Positions 24,413-33,294 of a stretch of DNA of 64,000 bases are shown here, piece by piece. The notes beneath the pieces are model-generated. The model ran no database searches, had not been told where the DNA came from, and saw only the letters and a program-made list of their open reading frames with translations. Within the stretch, counting starts at the first letter, position 1, and each line of letters starts with the position of its first letter. The stretch is from G965216695 sp965216695 (GTDB lineage: Bacteria; Pseudomonadota; Gammaproteobacteria; Pseudomonadales; Azotimanducaceae). Both the position numbers and the translations under genes were made by a program. The stretch lies in assembly GCA_965216695.1 (NCBI GenBank), contig OZ244212.1, forward strand, positions 3,534,001-3,598,000, given 5' to 3'.

Positions 24413-24799
24413 TCATTCCTGTTGAATGCGGTCGAGCACGAGTCCGTAGAAGTAGCTGTCTGCGTTGTCGAAGTACCAACCCAGATGTTGACCACAGCCG
24501 GTGCAGGACGCGTAGCGCCACTGAAACCCGGGGAACCAGGTGTCCGCTGCGGTGCGTTCGCCAGACAGTGTGCAGCCGAGTGCCTGCGTAAAACAGCCGA
24601 GGTGAAACGAAATGCCGTACGGGTTCGTGAGCGAGTGCTCATGGCTGCCGTTGACACTGGTTGCATCGGCCGAACGACCGACGACGTGGGAGCACCTCGC
24701 ACAGTAGATCAGGCCGCGTTCCGGTGCTTTCTCCTCATCGAGGATGTGCTGCAGGTTGGGGTCCAGGCCTTGACCTTGTTTGTCGACTACATCGATCAT
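24413..24799 (-). CDS. Cereblon-like CULT-domain protein (bacterial single-domain type)
   Basis: 128 residues; the frame continues upstream, but ATG 24799 gives the expected size of single-domain bacterial CULT proteins (about 125). Zinc ligands Cys33/Cys36 (YCARC) and Cys99/Cys102 (CTGC) frame the domain. Trp88, Trp94 and Trp108 (TWFPGFQW and LGWYF) have the same 6- and 14-residue spacing as the tri-tryptophan cage of human cereblon (W380/W386/W400) that binds cyclic imides, thalidomide and uridine. SHEHSLTNPYGISFHLGCF is also typical. The natural bacterial ligand is unknown. It starts the minus-strand operon and is divergent from a Tag-like gene only 24 bases away. Confidence 0.85.
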   Translation of the reverse strand: MIDVVDKQGQGLDPNLQHILDEEKAPERGLIYCARCSHVVGRSADATSVNGSHEHSLTNPYGISFHLGCFTQALGCTLSGERTAADTWFPGFQWRYASCTGCGQHLGWYFDNADSYFYGLVLDRIQQE

Positions 24800-24823
24800 G
24801 ACGGCGAGGAATAGGTTAATTGC

Positions 24824-25492
24824 ATGGAATCGTTTGCAAGCATCTTTCAGCGGGCCGCAGAGCGCAAGGGCGGAGAAGCGGCGCTCGAAGCGCTGCTCCC
24901 CGAGGCAAAATCCGACACCGCGTTGCGGCGACTGAAGGACGATCGCTGCCTCGCGGAAATGACGAAGTGTGTGTTCCGCTCGGGGTTCGTATGGAAGGTC
25001 ATCGAAAACAAGTGGCCCGGTTTCGAGGCGGCGTTCGACGGTTTCGACGTGGCGACCTGCGCAATGTTGTCCGACGAAGCGTTGGAACGGTTGGCGAGCG
25101 ACCCGAGCATCGTACGTAACGCCGCGAAGATTCGCAGCGTCGCGGGCAACGCCCAGTACATTCTCGAGGTGCGTGACACGCACGGCAGCTTCGGCAAGTT
25201 CCTCGCGGCCTGGCCCGAGGACGAGTTCGTAGGGTTATGGGATGACATGAAACGCCGCGGCAATCGTCTGGGCGGCCAGACCGGCCGTTTCGTGCTGCGT
25301 TTCCTCGGCAAGGACACCCCAATGTTGTCGAATGACGTCGTCAAAGCGCTCATCGCCCAGGGCGTCGTGGAGAAGGAACCGACATCCAAGAAAGCGCTGG
25401 CCGCGGTTCAGGACGCGTTCAACAGCTGGCGGGAAGAAAGCGGCCGACCGCTGTGTGTAATATCGCGTACGCTCGCCTGCTCGGTCGACTGA
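24824..25492 (+). CDS. DNA-3-methyladenine glycosylase I (Tag)-like protein
   Basis: 222 residues. Homology to the adenine glycosylase family is seen in FRSGFVWKVIENKWPGFEAAFDGFD, then LASDPSIVRNAAKIRSVAGNA and a tail with TPMLSNDVVKAL. These match the helix-hairpin-helix core of Tag, which removes 3-methyladenine from DNA. It lacks the N-terminal CxW and C-terminal HxxxC zinc-snap residues of E. coli Tag, so it is a divergent branch and activity is less certain. It lies head to head with the CULT gene and five bases before the methionine aminopeptidase gene, so it probably shares a transcript with the latter. Confidence 0.8.
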   Translation: MESFASIFQRAAERKGGEAALEALLPEAKSDTALRRLKDDRCLAEMTKCVFRSGFVWKVIENKWPGFEAAFDGFDVATCAMLSDEALERLASDPSIVRNAAKIRSVAGNAQYILEVRDTHGSFGKFLAAWPEDEFVGLWDDMKRRGNRLGGQTGRFVLRFLGKDTPMLSNDVVKALIAQGVVEKEPTSKKALAAVQDAFNSWREESGRPLCVISRTLACSVD

Positions 25493-25496
25493 CGCG

Positions 25497-26240
25497 ATGA
25501 TTGCGCGCAATCGCTCGGAGCTTGCCGCGCTCCAGGCAGCGGGTCGAGTCGTTCGGGAGGTGATCGCGGAAATGCGTAGCGCCACCCGGCCCGGCGTTAC
25601 GCTGCTTGAACTCGACGAACTGGGCGCGCGTAGGTTGAAGGAGCTGGGCGCGCTGTCCGCACCGCGCCACTTCTACAACTTTCCGGGTGCCACCTGCATC
25701 AGTGTCAACGAGGAGGCGGCGCATGGCATACCAGACGAGTATGTTGTGCGCGACGGCGACGTGATCAACATCGACGTGTCGGCTGTGCTGGATGGGTACG
25801 TCGGCGATACGGGCGAGTCGTTCGTGGTCGGCGATGCGGCAAGTGACGCGCAGCGAATCTGTGAGTGCGTGAAGCGGGCGGTTACGGAGGCGTTGAGCGA
25901 AATTCGCGACGGCGTCAACCTCAACGTGATCGGGCGTCGCGTGCAAGAGGTGGCGGACGATGCCGGGTTTCATATCGTGCGCAACCTCGGCAGCCACGGC
26001 GTGGGCCGGTCGTTGCACGAGTCGCCGAGCTACGTGCCGTTCGACAACCCGAACGAGCAGCGCACGCTGACCGAGGGCATGGCGTTCACGATCGAGCCGT
26101 TCTTCACCACCAGCACGGAGCCCTGGGTGCAGCAACGGTCGGACGGCTGGACGCTTGCGGTTCCGGAAGGCGAACTGGTGGCTCAGTTCGAACACACGGT
26201 GGTTGTACAGCGCAGCGGTGTTCTCGTTACCACGGCCTGA
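25497..26240 (+). CDS. map: Type I methionine aminopeptidase
   Basis: 247 residues, close to the usual 250-265. It removes the initiator Met from nascent proteins. The five metal ligands are in place: Asp in VINIDVSAVLDGY, Asp in GDTGESFVVG, His in GSHGVGRSLHE, Glu in FTIEPFF and Glu in AQFEHTVVV. The substrate-side His is in PRHFYNFPG. The N-terminus is slightly divergent (ARNRSELAALQAAGRVV). It follows the Tag-like gene closely and ends 31 bases before the convergent flavoprotein gene. It may be a second copy, since a map gene next to rpsB is usual. Confidence 0.92.
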   Translation: MIARNRSELAALQAAGRVVREVIAEMRSATRPGVTLLELDELGARRLKELGALSAPRHFYNFPGATCISVNEEAAHGIPDEYVVRDGDVINIDVSAVLDGYVGDTGESFVVGDAASDAQRICECVKRAVTEALSEIRDGVNLNVIGRRVQEVADDAGFHIVRNLGSHGVGRSLHESPSYVPFDNPNEQRTLTEGMAFTIEPFFTTSTEPWVQQRSDGWTLAVPEGELVAQFEHTVVVQRSGVLVTTA

Positions 26241-26270
26241 GGCGTTTGATGCACCCAGGCACCCGTCCGG

Positions 26271-27479
26271 TCAACCGTTAAGCAGAGCCTTCAGATCGGT
26301 GTCCGGGTTTGCCAACGCGCCGGCGTCGACGGGTTTGCCAACGAGCTGTTTGCACACCATGAACTCACGTGGGCTATTGACCGCATCGGCCGCCACGACT
26401 TTGCCGTCCTTCAGGTAGAAAACCGCAAACTGGTTTGCCGCCCGGTCACCGCGGACCACTTCGGTATCGCCATCCGCGGAAAATCCAACCATCTGCAGTT
26501 TCAGCTCGTACTGATCGGACCAGAACCATGGCAGTGCGTCGTACTCCTTCGCCTTACCGCATATGTTGGCGGCAGCAACGCGGGCCTGTTCCATCGCGTT
26601 GGGTACCGATTCCAAACGTATCTGCCTGCCTACCCATGGGTTAGGGTGGCTGCTGCAGTCACCCGCGGCGTACACGTGTGCGGCTGAGGTTCGGCATTGC
26701 GCGTCCACCACAATACCGTTGTCGCACTCGATACCGGCGGCTTCGGCGAGTTCGACGTTGGGGATGATGCCGATGCCGACGACCACGAGGTCGGCGGCAA
26801 GCGTTTCGGGACCGCACTGCACACCCTCGACGCGCTCGTTACCGACGAATCCGGATACCATCGTTTCCGTGTGGATGTGAACGCCTCGGCCGGTGTGCAG
26901 CTGATGATAGTAATCGGACATCTGCACGGTGGTGACGCGCTGCAGGATGCGGCTCTCCATTTCCAGAACGTGCACTTCGAGACCGGATTCGATACCGACT
27001 GCCGCTACCTCCAGCCCGATGTAGCCACCGCCTACGATCACCAGGCGTTTGCCTTCTTCCATTTCGGCCCGAATGCCGTCCACGTCCGCGATTGTGCGCA
27101 GATAGTGGATGCCCGCCAGGTCGCTACCCGGCGCATTGAGAATGCGGGGGCGGCTCCCGGTTGCAATGATCAGATCATCGTACGTCAGTGTTCCAGCAGT
27201 GTCGGTGGTGACGGTCTGTTCGCTCGTATTGATTGCGGTTGCGGTCACGCCCGTGAGCACGGTCACGTTCTTGTCGTCGTAGAACTTCTGCGGCCGCAGA
27301 TACACGCGGTCCAGTCCCTGTTCTCCGGCGAGGTATTGTTTGGACAGCGGCGGTCGCTGGTACGGAATGTGCGGCTCGTCCCCCACGATCGTGATGTCGC
27401 CTTCGTACCCTTCCTGCCGCAGGCTCGCGGACGCCTGCCCCGCTGCGTGACCTGCCCCGATGATGACGACTCCTGCCAT
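26271..27479 (-). CDS. FAD-dependent ferredoxin reductase-like oxidoreductase
   Basis: 402 residues from ATG 27479 with GGGGCAGGG upstream; the frame is open ten codons more. FAD site VVIIGAGHAAGQASASLRQ at the N-terminus, ATGSRPR, NAD site LVIVGGGYIGLEVAAVG, and VYAAGDCSSHPNPW close to the FAD ribityl chain. RPPLSKQYLAG is the family mark of putidaredoxin/rhodocoxin/terpredoxin reductases. It would deliver NADH electrons to a 2Fe-2S ferredoxin for a cytochrome P450 or dioxygenase, but neither partner is in the window. Divergent from the FMN oxidase gene. Confidence 0.88.
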   Translation of the reverse strand: MAGVVIIGAGHAAGQASASLRQEGYEGDITIVGDEPHIPYQRPPLSKQYLAGEQGLDRVYLRPQKFYDDKNVTVLTGVTATAINTSEQTVTTDTAGTLTYDDLIIATGSRPRILNAPGSDLAGIHYLRTIADVDGIRAEMEEGKRLVIVGGGYIGLEVAAVGIESGLEVHVLEMESRILQRVTTVQMSDYYHQLHTGRGVHIHTETMVSGFVGNERVEGVQCGPETLAADLVVVGIGIIPNVELAEAAGIECDNGIVVDAQCRTSAAHVYAAGDCSSHPNPWVGRQIRLESVPNAMEQARVAAANICGKAKEYDALPWFWSDQYELKLQMVGFSADGDTEVVRGDRAANQFAVFYLKDGKVVAADAVNSPREFMVCKQLVGKPVDAGALANPDTDLKALLNG

Positions 27480-27589
27480 AACCCTGCCCCGGTAACTGGA
27501 AAACTGCATTCTATGGAACGGACCGGGTGTTGGCGATCTCCGGGCGCCGATGCGGATGATGGCAGCCGGCTTTGATATGGGCGGGTGTC

Positions 27590-28720
27590 ATGATTAATCC
27601 GCGTAAGTGGGGTAGGGTTCCTGTCAGGCGGCTACCGGTGACACAGATGAAATTCCTGACGTTACACGAGATGGTGCAGCGTGCTCGCAGAAACCTCGAC
27701 CAGAACAACTGGGACTATCTGGTGGGCGCAGCGGATACGGAGGCGTCGATGCGGCGCAACCGGGCCGCCGTGGAAAGCTGGGTCTTCAAACCGAGGATTC
27801 TCAACGACGTATCGAACGTGGATGCAACCAGCAGGTTCATGGGCGCGCCGATGCGTCTTCCGGTGCTGCTGCCACCGATCGGCTCCATCCAGGTGTTCTC
27901 GGAGGCCGGGGGTCTGGCGGTGGCCGAAGCCGCGCACGAGTTCGGCGTGCAGCAGATATTGAGTTCCGTGTGTCTGCCGGATTTCGAGACGATTGCCCGG
28001 GAGGTGCCTGGTCCGCGGATATATCAGCTTTATCTGCTGGGCGATCGTGCATGGATGGACGACACGATCGAACGCACGATTGCCGCCGGCTACACCGGTT
28101 TCTGCCTTACCGCAGACACGCAGGTGTATTCGAGGCGTGAGCGCGACATTCTGAAACGCTACGTGCCCGCGTCCGGGCGACAGGCATCGGGCGCGGGTGA
28201 CTTCGGCTATCAGGCACACATGACGTGGGAGACCGTAGAGCACGTCAAATCGCGCTTCGACATTCCGCTGATCGTGAAAGGGGTGGCAGTAGCCGACGAT
28301 GCGCGACGCTGCGTAGAGGCCGGTGTGGATGTGGTGTACGTAAGCAATCACGGCGGTCGGCAGCTCGACCACACGCGTGCCTGCATCGATGCACTGCCGG
28401 AGGTTGTCGAGGCGGTGGCGGGCCGGGTCCCGGTGATCGTTGATGGTGGATTCATGCGCGGCGCCGATGTCGTCAAAGCGCTGTGCCTCGGTGCCACGGC
28501 GGTTGGAATGGGGCGCTTCGAGGCGCTGGCCATGGGCGCCGGTGGTCGGGATGCCTTGTTGAATGCGCTCGAGATTCTGGAGCACGAGATAAAGACCACG
28601 ATGGCGTTGCTGGGCGTGGCGCGTATCGAAGATCTCGATGCAGGCCTTGTAACCCGGGAGGCGCAGTTGGCCTCGGTACATGCGCTCAACGCGTTTCCGT
28701 TGCTGGACGAGGGATACTGA
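27590..28720 (+). CDS. FMN-dependent alpha-hydroxy-acid oxidase/dehydrogenase
   Basis: 376 residues from ATG 27590; ATG 27647 (MKFLTLHEMVQ) is an equally plausible start and matches the domain boundary. TIM-barrel family of glycolate oxidase and lactate dehydrogenase. Motifs: DYLVGAADTEASMRRNR, LTADTQVYSRRERD, IVKGVAVADDARR with the FMN-phosphate-contacting Lys, and the active-site YVSNHGGRQLDH with catalytic His and substrate-binding Arg, then IVDGGFMRGADVVKALCLGA for phosphate. The exact L-2-hydroxyacid is unknown. An intergenic space of 110 bases with the divergent flavoprotein gene should hold both promoters. Confidence 0.9.
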   Translation: MINPRKWGRVPVRRLPVTQMKFLTLHEMVQRARRNLDQNNWDYLVGAADTEASMRRNRAAVESWVFKPRILNDVSNVDATSRFMGAPMRLPVLLPPIGSIQVFSEAGGLAVAEAAHEFGVQQILSSVCLPDFETIAREVPGPRIYQLYLLGDRAWMDDTIERTIAAGYTGFCLTADTQVYSRRERDILKRYVPASGRQASGAGDFGYQAHMTWETVEHVKSRFDIPLIVKGVAVADDARRCVEAGVDVVYVSNHGGRQLDHTRACIDALPEVVEAVAGRVPVIVDGGFMRGADVVKALCLGATAVGMGRFEALAMGAGGRDALLNALEILEHEIKTTMALLGVARIEDLDAGLVTREAQLASVHALNAFPLLDEGY

Positions 28721-28734
28721 GTTCCGGAGCAGGC

Positions 28735-28953
28735 TTGGATTGGCCCGAAGACTTCCCGCAACCGCGAAATACGGACCTCTGGTGTAAGCACGACCGGCTA
28801 CTGCGCCACAACTATGTGAATGCGGGCATCGGGGTGGATTGGCGTTTCGATCGCAAGCAATCATTGTCTTTCGCCATAATGCACATGATCGAAGCCGAAC
28901 AGGTGCACATCATGGACATTGCCGCATCCCTTACGTTCGCCAGAAGTTTCTGA
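28735..28953 (+). pseudogene. C-terminal fragment of an outer-membrane beta-barrel protein
   Basis: A 72-codon open stretch (first codon TTG) reads as the end of a barrel protein: alternating strands YVNAGIGVDWRFDRK, QSLSFAIMHMIEAEQVH and IMDIAASLTFARSF, ending with the terminal Phe recognised by the BAM machinery. There is no signal peptide, and the 5' part would run into the oxidase gene, so it looks like the remnant of a deleted gene. It ends just before the regulator gene. Identification rests on strand pattern only. A short functional gene cannot be excluded, as a GGAG lies upstream of the TTG. Confidence 0.4.
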
Positions 28954-28963
28954 CGAAAGCAAC

Positions 28964-31435
28964 GTGCCACAGCGGTACGGATTCTCGGATCTCACGCTCG
29001 ACGACGGCCGTCGCCGCGTTAGCCGTGGCTCGCAACACGTCAAACTGCCGGCGCTGTCGTTCCGGCTGTTGGCCGCGCTGGTGGAGGCTTCACCGAACCT
29101 GCTAACTGCCGACGAACTCATCGACCGCGTGTGGGAGGGGCGGGTCGTGAGTCCGGAAACGGTGACGCAACGGGTCAAATTGCTTCGAGCGGCACTGGAC
29201 GATGACGCCAGAGAACCCAAATATATTGAGTCGGTGCGTGGGGGCGGTTACCGGCTGATACCCGACGTACACGAGCTCGAACCCGAAACCGCGTCAGTAG
29301 GCGCGGGGCTCTTCGGCGAGTTGCGTCGCCGCCGCGTGGTGCAGGCGGCGCTCGTGTACGCGGCGGTTGCGTGGACGCTGACCGAAGCCCTGGCATTTCT
29401 GCTGGAAGCGCTGCCGGGGTTTCCGGATTGGTCGCAGGTGGTCGTGGCAATCGCGTTTATCGTGGGTTTCCCGATTACGATGTTTCTGGCCTGGCGATTC
29501 GACCTGGGCCCGGACGGTGTGAGCCGCACGGAATCGTACACCGGTCGGGAACGTGCCACGGTGGCGGCTGCCGTCGCATTACTGATCGGTTCCACCGCCG
29601 GGTTGTCGTATCTGTTGGTGCAGAATCTGGAGACGACAGAACCCGGTGCGGTCCCGCTTGCGCCGCTGCCGGACGATGTCGTTGCGTTGTTGCCGTTCCG
29701 GCAGAGTGGACAAGATCCCGAACTTGCGCAGCTCTCGTCGGGTCTGAACGACCTGCTGCGCGACAACCTGCGCGGTGCGGGCTTGCGGATGGTGGCGCGG
29801 CGCTCGAGCCACGCGTTCGATAGCGAAAACCTTCTGCCGACGGACATTGCCGCCCGACTGAAAGCGGGTACCGTCATTGAAGGTGAGGTGTCGCGCGTAG
29901 GCGCCGAGATCCGTTTGCGCCTCTCCGTTATCGAGGGTACGTCAGGCGTCGAACGCCTGTACCGGACGTTTCGCGAAGAACTCGACAATCTCGGTGCGAT
30001 CGAGAAGGCCGTCGTCACTGAAGTGGCCTCGGTACTCCTACCTGACGCGTCTCCGAGGGCGGACAGCGCGGCCCCACGCGATGCCTCGGTTTATGACAAC
30101 TCGGTCTACAACAAGATGCTGCTGGCGCGCCATTTCGAGCAGGAAATGCTGGATCAGCGGGTCGTGGACCCGGAGGTTGTGCAAAAAGCGGTGGACCTGT
30201 ATCGCCAGATTCTTCTCGAGGTACCGGACTACGCGATGGCCCACAGCCGGTTGGGCGGGGCGCTGCTGTACGTGAACGACGTCTCGGGCGCTCGCCCGCA
30301 TATATTCAAGGCCCTGGAGCTCAACCCGGAGCTCGCGGATGTGCAGTACAACCTGGGTCTGTACCACTGGGCACAGGGCGATGCCTCTGCGGGGGATGCG
30401 TTTCGCAGAGCTCTGGCGCTCGACCCGAACCATGTGGGAGCGTTGGAGGCGTTTGCCAAATGGATCTGGTTCGAACCCGACTACACGGCTGTGCTCGAGT
30501 ACTTCGAGCGCACGATCGAACTGGATCCAATGTCTTTGTCACACTACGCCGACCTCGGCTCGCTGCGCGGCTGGCGTAACGAGTCCGAAGAGGTTGATCG
30601 GATTGTCGACGAAATAAGCCGACGCTTCCGCAGTTACAGCGCGTACGAGGTTATCGCACGACTTTTGGAACTGACCGGCGATCTCGATCAGGCGATTGCG
30701 TGGGCCTGGCGTAGCCGCATGATCGCGCCACGCGACGTCCCGGACCCGACCTGGCAGCTCTCCGAGCTTTACTCCCGACTCGGGATGCAGGAAACGGCCG
30801 CGAAGCTCGGCGATGACACGTCCATCAGCTACCTTTTCTGGGCGCGCGAATACCGCCAGCTCGCCGACCTCGCCGAAGAACTCATCATCCTGAACCCGGA
30901 TGAATCGAAGATTTACTACCACCTGGGCTTTGCGTACAACGCGCTGGATGATTTTGCGTCAGCCGTACGGATTCTGAAGCTTGCGGGACTCCCGGACTCG
31001 ATGGTAGGCGGTGGCGTGCGGCGTTCGGACGCGTACGAAGCGCTGCCGCCGCTGATCGACGCGTTGGTGCACACCGGTAACCAGGCAGAAGCACGTTCAC
31101 TTGCCGAACATTTTACCAGGCACTTGGAAGCCGGATTCGAGACCGGAGGAAACTCGTGGTGGGGCCGCGTCTACGGCGCGTGCGCGAAAGTAACCTTGGG
31201 GCAGATCGACTCGGCACTCGCGGATCTGGAATACGCATCCGGCGTTGCGGGTATTCCATGGAACCCGGTTATTCGGGATTCAGTGTGTTTCCGCAAGCTG
31301 GCAGAGGAGCCCCGCTACCAGCAGGTGATTCAAACGCTGGAAGACCGCAAGGTGGTGCTGCGAGAGCGGCTCCCGCGGGTGTTGGAAGAATTTGCGGTGC
31401 ACGAGTTCGCCGAAGCATTTCTCGAATCGCGCTGA
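28964..31435 (+). CDS. ToxR/CadC-type membrane regulator with TolB/FlgO-like and TPR domains
   Basis: About 823 residues from GTG 28964 (the frame is open from 28919). N-terminal OmpR-type winged helix (residues about 5-105) with ESVRGGGYRLIP. Then comes a membrane module of three helices beginning GELRRRRVVQAALVYAAVAW and ending FLAWRFDLGPDGVSR, common to a family of membrane TPR signalling proteins. A TolB/FlgO-like beta domain follows (DDVVALLPFRQSGQDPELAQL), then TPR repeats over about 400 residues. It probably senses an envelope signal and binds DNA while membrane-bound. Targets are unknown; the adjacent barrel fragment is a possible lost target. Confidence 0.85.
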   Translation: MPQRYGFSDLTLDDGRRRVSRGSQHVKLPALSFRLLAALVEASPNLLTADELIDRVWEGRVVSPETVTQRVKLLRAALDDDAREPKYIESVRGGGYRLIPDVHELEPETASVGAGLFGELRRRRVVQAALVYAAVAWTLTEALAFLLEALPGFPDWSQVVVAIAFIVGFPITMFLAWRFDLGPDGVSRTESYTGRERATVAAAVALLIGSTAGLSYLLVQNLETTEPGAVPLAPLPDDVVALLPFRQSGQDPELAQLSSGLNDLLRDNLRGAGLRMVARRSSHAFDSENLLPTDIAARLKAGTVIEGEVSRVGAEIRLRLSVIEGTSGVERLYRTFREELDNLGAIEKAVVTEVASVLLPDASPRADSAAPRDASVYDNSVYNKMLLARHFEQEMLDQRVVDPEVVQKAVDLYRQILLEVPDYAMAHSRLGGALLYVNDVSGARPHIFKALELNPELADVQYNLGLYHWAQGDASAGDAFRRALALDPNHVGALEAFAKWIWFEPDYTAVLEYFERTIELDPMSLSHYADLGSLRGWRNESEEVDRIVDEISRRFRSYSAYEVIARLLELTGDLDQAIAWAWRSRMIAPRDVPDPTWQLSELYSRLGMQETAAKLGDDTSISYLFWAREYRQLADLAEELIILNPDESKIYYHLGFAYNALDDFASAVRILKLAGLPDSMVGGGVRRSDAYEALPPLIDALVHTGNQAEARSLAEHFTRHLEAGFETGGNSWWGRVYGACAKVTLGQIDSALADLEYASGVAGIPWNPVIRDSVCFRKLAEEPRYQQVIQTLEDRKVVLRERLPRVLEEFAVHEFAEAFLESR

Positions 31436-31486
31436 CGTGCGCCGCAGGGCTGTGTCTTGGTGCCGCTTGGGGAAGCGTCTCGAGCG

Positions 31487-31822
31487 TCAGGAATTGCCGC
31501 CGTCCTTCGGCATGGGTACCGGAAACGGCATCACTTTCTCACCCTTGCTGTCCGTGACTTTGGCGACGCCTTCCTTCTCGACCTCGTCGATCCGAATGAC
31601 CGCATGCATCGGGATGAAGCTTCGCTCCACGCCGTCGAACTCGTTGCGCAGTTTTTCCTCCGCGGGGTCGATCACCATCTGACCCTTTTTGCCGAACAGG
31701 TAGTCCTCGACTTCGATGAAACCGTACAGGTCGCTCTGGTAGATGTTGTGCGCATACACCTCGTACACCTGCCCCTGGGCGTGAAACAGTACGCGGTAGA
31801 TGTGTTCCTGCTTGTCGGCCAA
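31487..31822 (-). CDS. DUF1820 family protein
   Basis: 111 residues, matching the size and pattern of DUF1820 (IYRVLFHAQGQVYEVYAHNIYQSDLYGFIEVEDYLFG, split by eye into two conserved blocks). The family is small, soluble and widespread in Gammaproteobacteria, with no assigned function. It is divergent from miaB, with about 100 bases between the start codons, and this pairing beside miaB is itself common in the group. Start at ATG 31822. Confidence 0.88.
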   Translation of the reverse strand: MADKQEHIYRVLFHAQGQVYEVYAHNIYQSDLYGFIEVEDYLFGKKGQMVIDPAEEKLRNEFDGVERSFIPMHAVIRIDEVEKEGVAKVTDSKGEKVMPFPVPMPKDGGNS

Positions 31823-31895
31823 TGTGCTACCTCTCGTCGACGCCTGCCGTGGCTCAATATGGGTCCTGGCTGCGCATAATCAAGCATCGATCGCC

Positions 31896-31901
31896 TATAA
31901 T
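31896..31901 (+). promoter_or_regulatory. Possible -10 element for the miaB operon
   Basis: A perfect TATAAT lies 24 bases before the GTG start of miaB, in the gap with the divergent DUF1820 gene. No convincing -35 box is seen at 16-18 bases upstream, so this is only a candidate. Confidence 0.35.
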
Positions 31902-31925
31902 GCGCGCCCGCTAGAGTCATTGTAT

Positions 31926-33275
31926 GTGAACGCCGGATCAGTGCCAGTCCCAAAGAAGCTCTACATAAAAACGCACGGCTGCCAGATGAACGAGTACGAC
32001 TCGGCGCGCGTTGCCGACCTGCTACGTGAGGAGGGTGACTATGTGCAGGTGGATTCGCCGGAAGAGGCGGATCTTCTGCTGTTGAATACATGTTCAATTC
32101 GTGAAAAAGCGCAGGAAAAAGTTTTTCATCAATTGGGCCGTTGGAAGGCGCTGAAGCAGGCCAATCCGGAACTCAAGATCGGTGTCGGAGGCTGTGTCGC
32201 GAGCCAGGAGGGCGACGCGATTCACCGCCGCGCGCCCTATGTCGATCTGGTGTTCGGTCCGCAGACCCTGCACCGGCTACCGGAGATGGTGGCGCGAACG
32301 CAGGCGGAGCGCGTGCCTGTAGTAGACGTTACGTTTCCGGAAATCGAAAAGTTCGACCGATTGCCCGAACCCAGCGTGGATGGCCCCGCAGCGTTCGTTT
32401 CGATCATGGAAGGGTGCAGTAAGTACTGTTCGTTCTGCGTCGTGCCTTACACGCGCGGCGAAGAGGTGAGCCGGCCGGTGGCGAGCGTGATGCGCGAGGT
32501 GGTTCAGCTCGCGGAGCGTGGGGTGCGCGAGATTCATCTGCTCGGCCAGAACGTTAACGCGTACCGCGGTGCAATCGAGGACGACACGGCGGATCTGGCG
32601 GAGCTGATTCACTACGTGGCGGAGATCGATGGGGTCGAACGCATTCGTTTCACCACGTCGCATCCCAAAGAGTTCAGCGACGCGTTGATCGACGCGTACC
32701 GGACCGTTCCGCAACTCGTCGACCACGTGCATTTGCCGGTGCAATCGGGTTCCAACCGCATACTCGAGGCGATGAAGCGCGGCCATGTCGTTGCCGATTA
32801 CATCCGCAAGGTGGAAGCCCTGCGCCGCGTGCGTCCCAACATCAGCCTGTCGAGCGATTTCATCATCGGCTTCCCCGGCGAGACCGCCCGGGATTTCGCC
32901 GACACGATGGCGTTGATAGACGAGGTTGGCTTCGATACGTCGTTCAGCTTTATATACAGTCCGCGGCCGGGCACGCCGGCGGCGGCGCTCGCGGACCCGA
33001 CCCCGTACACGGAAAAGCACGAGCGGCTGACGCAGCTGCAGACCCGGTTGCGGGATCAGGCGAGCGCCATCTCTGAAGCGATGGTAGGCGGAGACGAGCG
33101 CGTGTTGGTGATGGGAGAATCAAAACGCTCTCCCGGAGAACTTCAGGGGCGCACGGAAAACAACCGCGTCGTGAACTTTGCCGGACCGCGCTCGCTGATC
33201 GGCCAATTTGCGGTGGTTCACATTACGGCGGCGTTGCCCAATTCGCTGCGCGGGCGTGTGATTGACGTGAATTGA
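31926..33275 (+). CDS. miaB: tRNA-2-methylthio-N6-dimethylallyladenosine synthase
   Basis: 449 residues from GTG 31926. Radical-SAM methylthiotransferase that modifies A37 of tRNAs reading UNN codons. N-terminal MTTase domain with three cluster cysteines (THGCQMNEYDS, LLLNTCSIREKA, GVGGCVAS); radical-SAM cluster CxxxCxxC in EGCSKYCSFCVVPYTRG; GQNVNAY; HLPVQSGSN; DFIIGFPGET; and a C-terminal TRAM domain with the usual GRTENNRVVNF. It begins the miaB-phoH-ybeY-corC-lnt order typical of Gammaproteobacteria. The nearest alternative start is GTG 31941. Confidence 0.96.
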   Translation: MNAGSVPVPKKLYIKTHGCQMNEYDSARVADLLREEGDYVQVDSPEEADLLLLNTCSIREKAQEKVFHQLGRWKALKQANPELKIGVGGCVASQEGDAIHRRAPYVDLVFGPQTLHRLPEMVARTQAERVPVVDVTFPEIEKFDRLPEPSVDGPAAFVSIMEGCSKYCSFCVVPYTRGEEVSRPVASVMREVVQLAERGVREIHLLGQNVNAYRGAIEDDTADLAELIHYVAEIDGVERIRFTTSHPKEFSDALIDAYRTVPQLVDHVHLPVQSGSNRILEAMKRGHVVADYIRKVEALRRVRPNISLSSDFIIGFPGETARDFADTMALIDEVGFDTSFSFIYSPRPGTPAAALADPTPYTEKHERLTQLQTRLRDQASAISEAMVGGDERVLVMGESKRSPGELQGRTENNRVVNFAGPRSLIGQFAVVHITAALPNSLRGRVIDVN

Positions 33276-33294
33276 CACGCCCGACCGGCGGACT

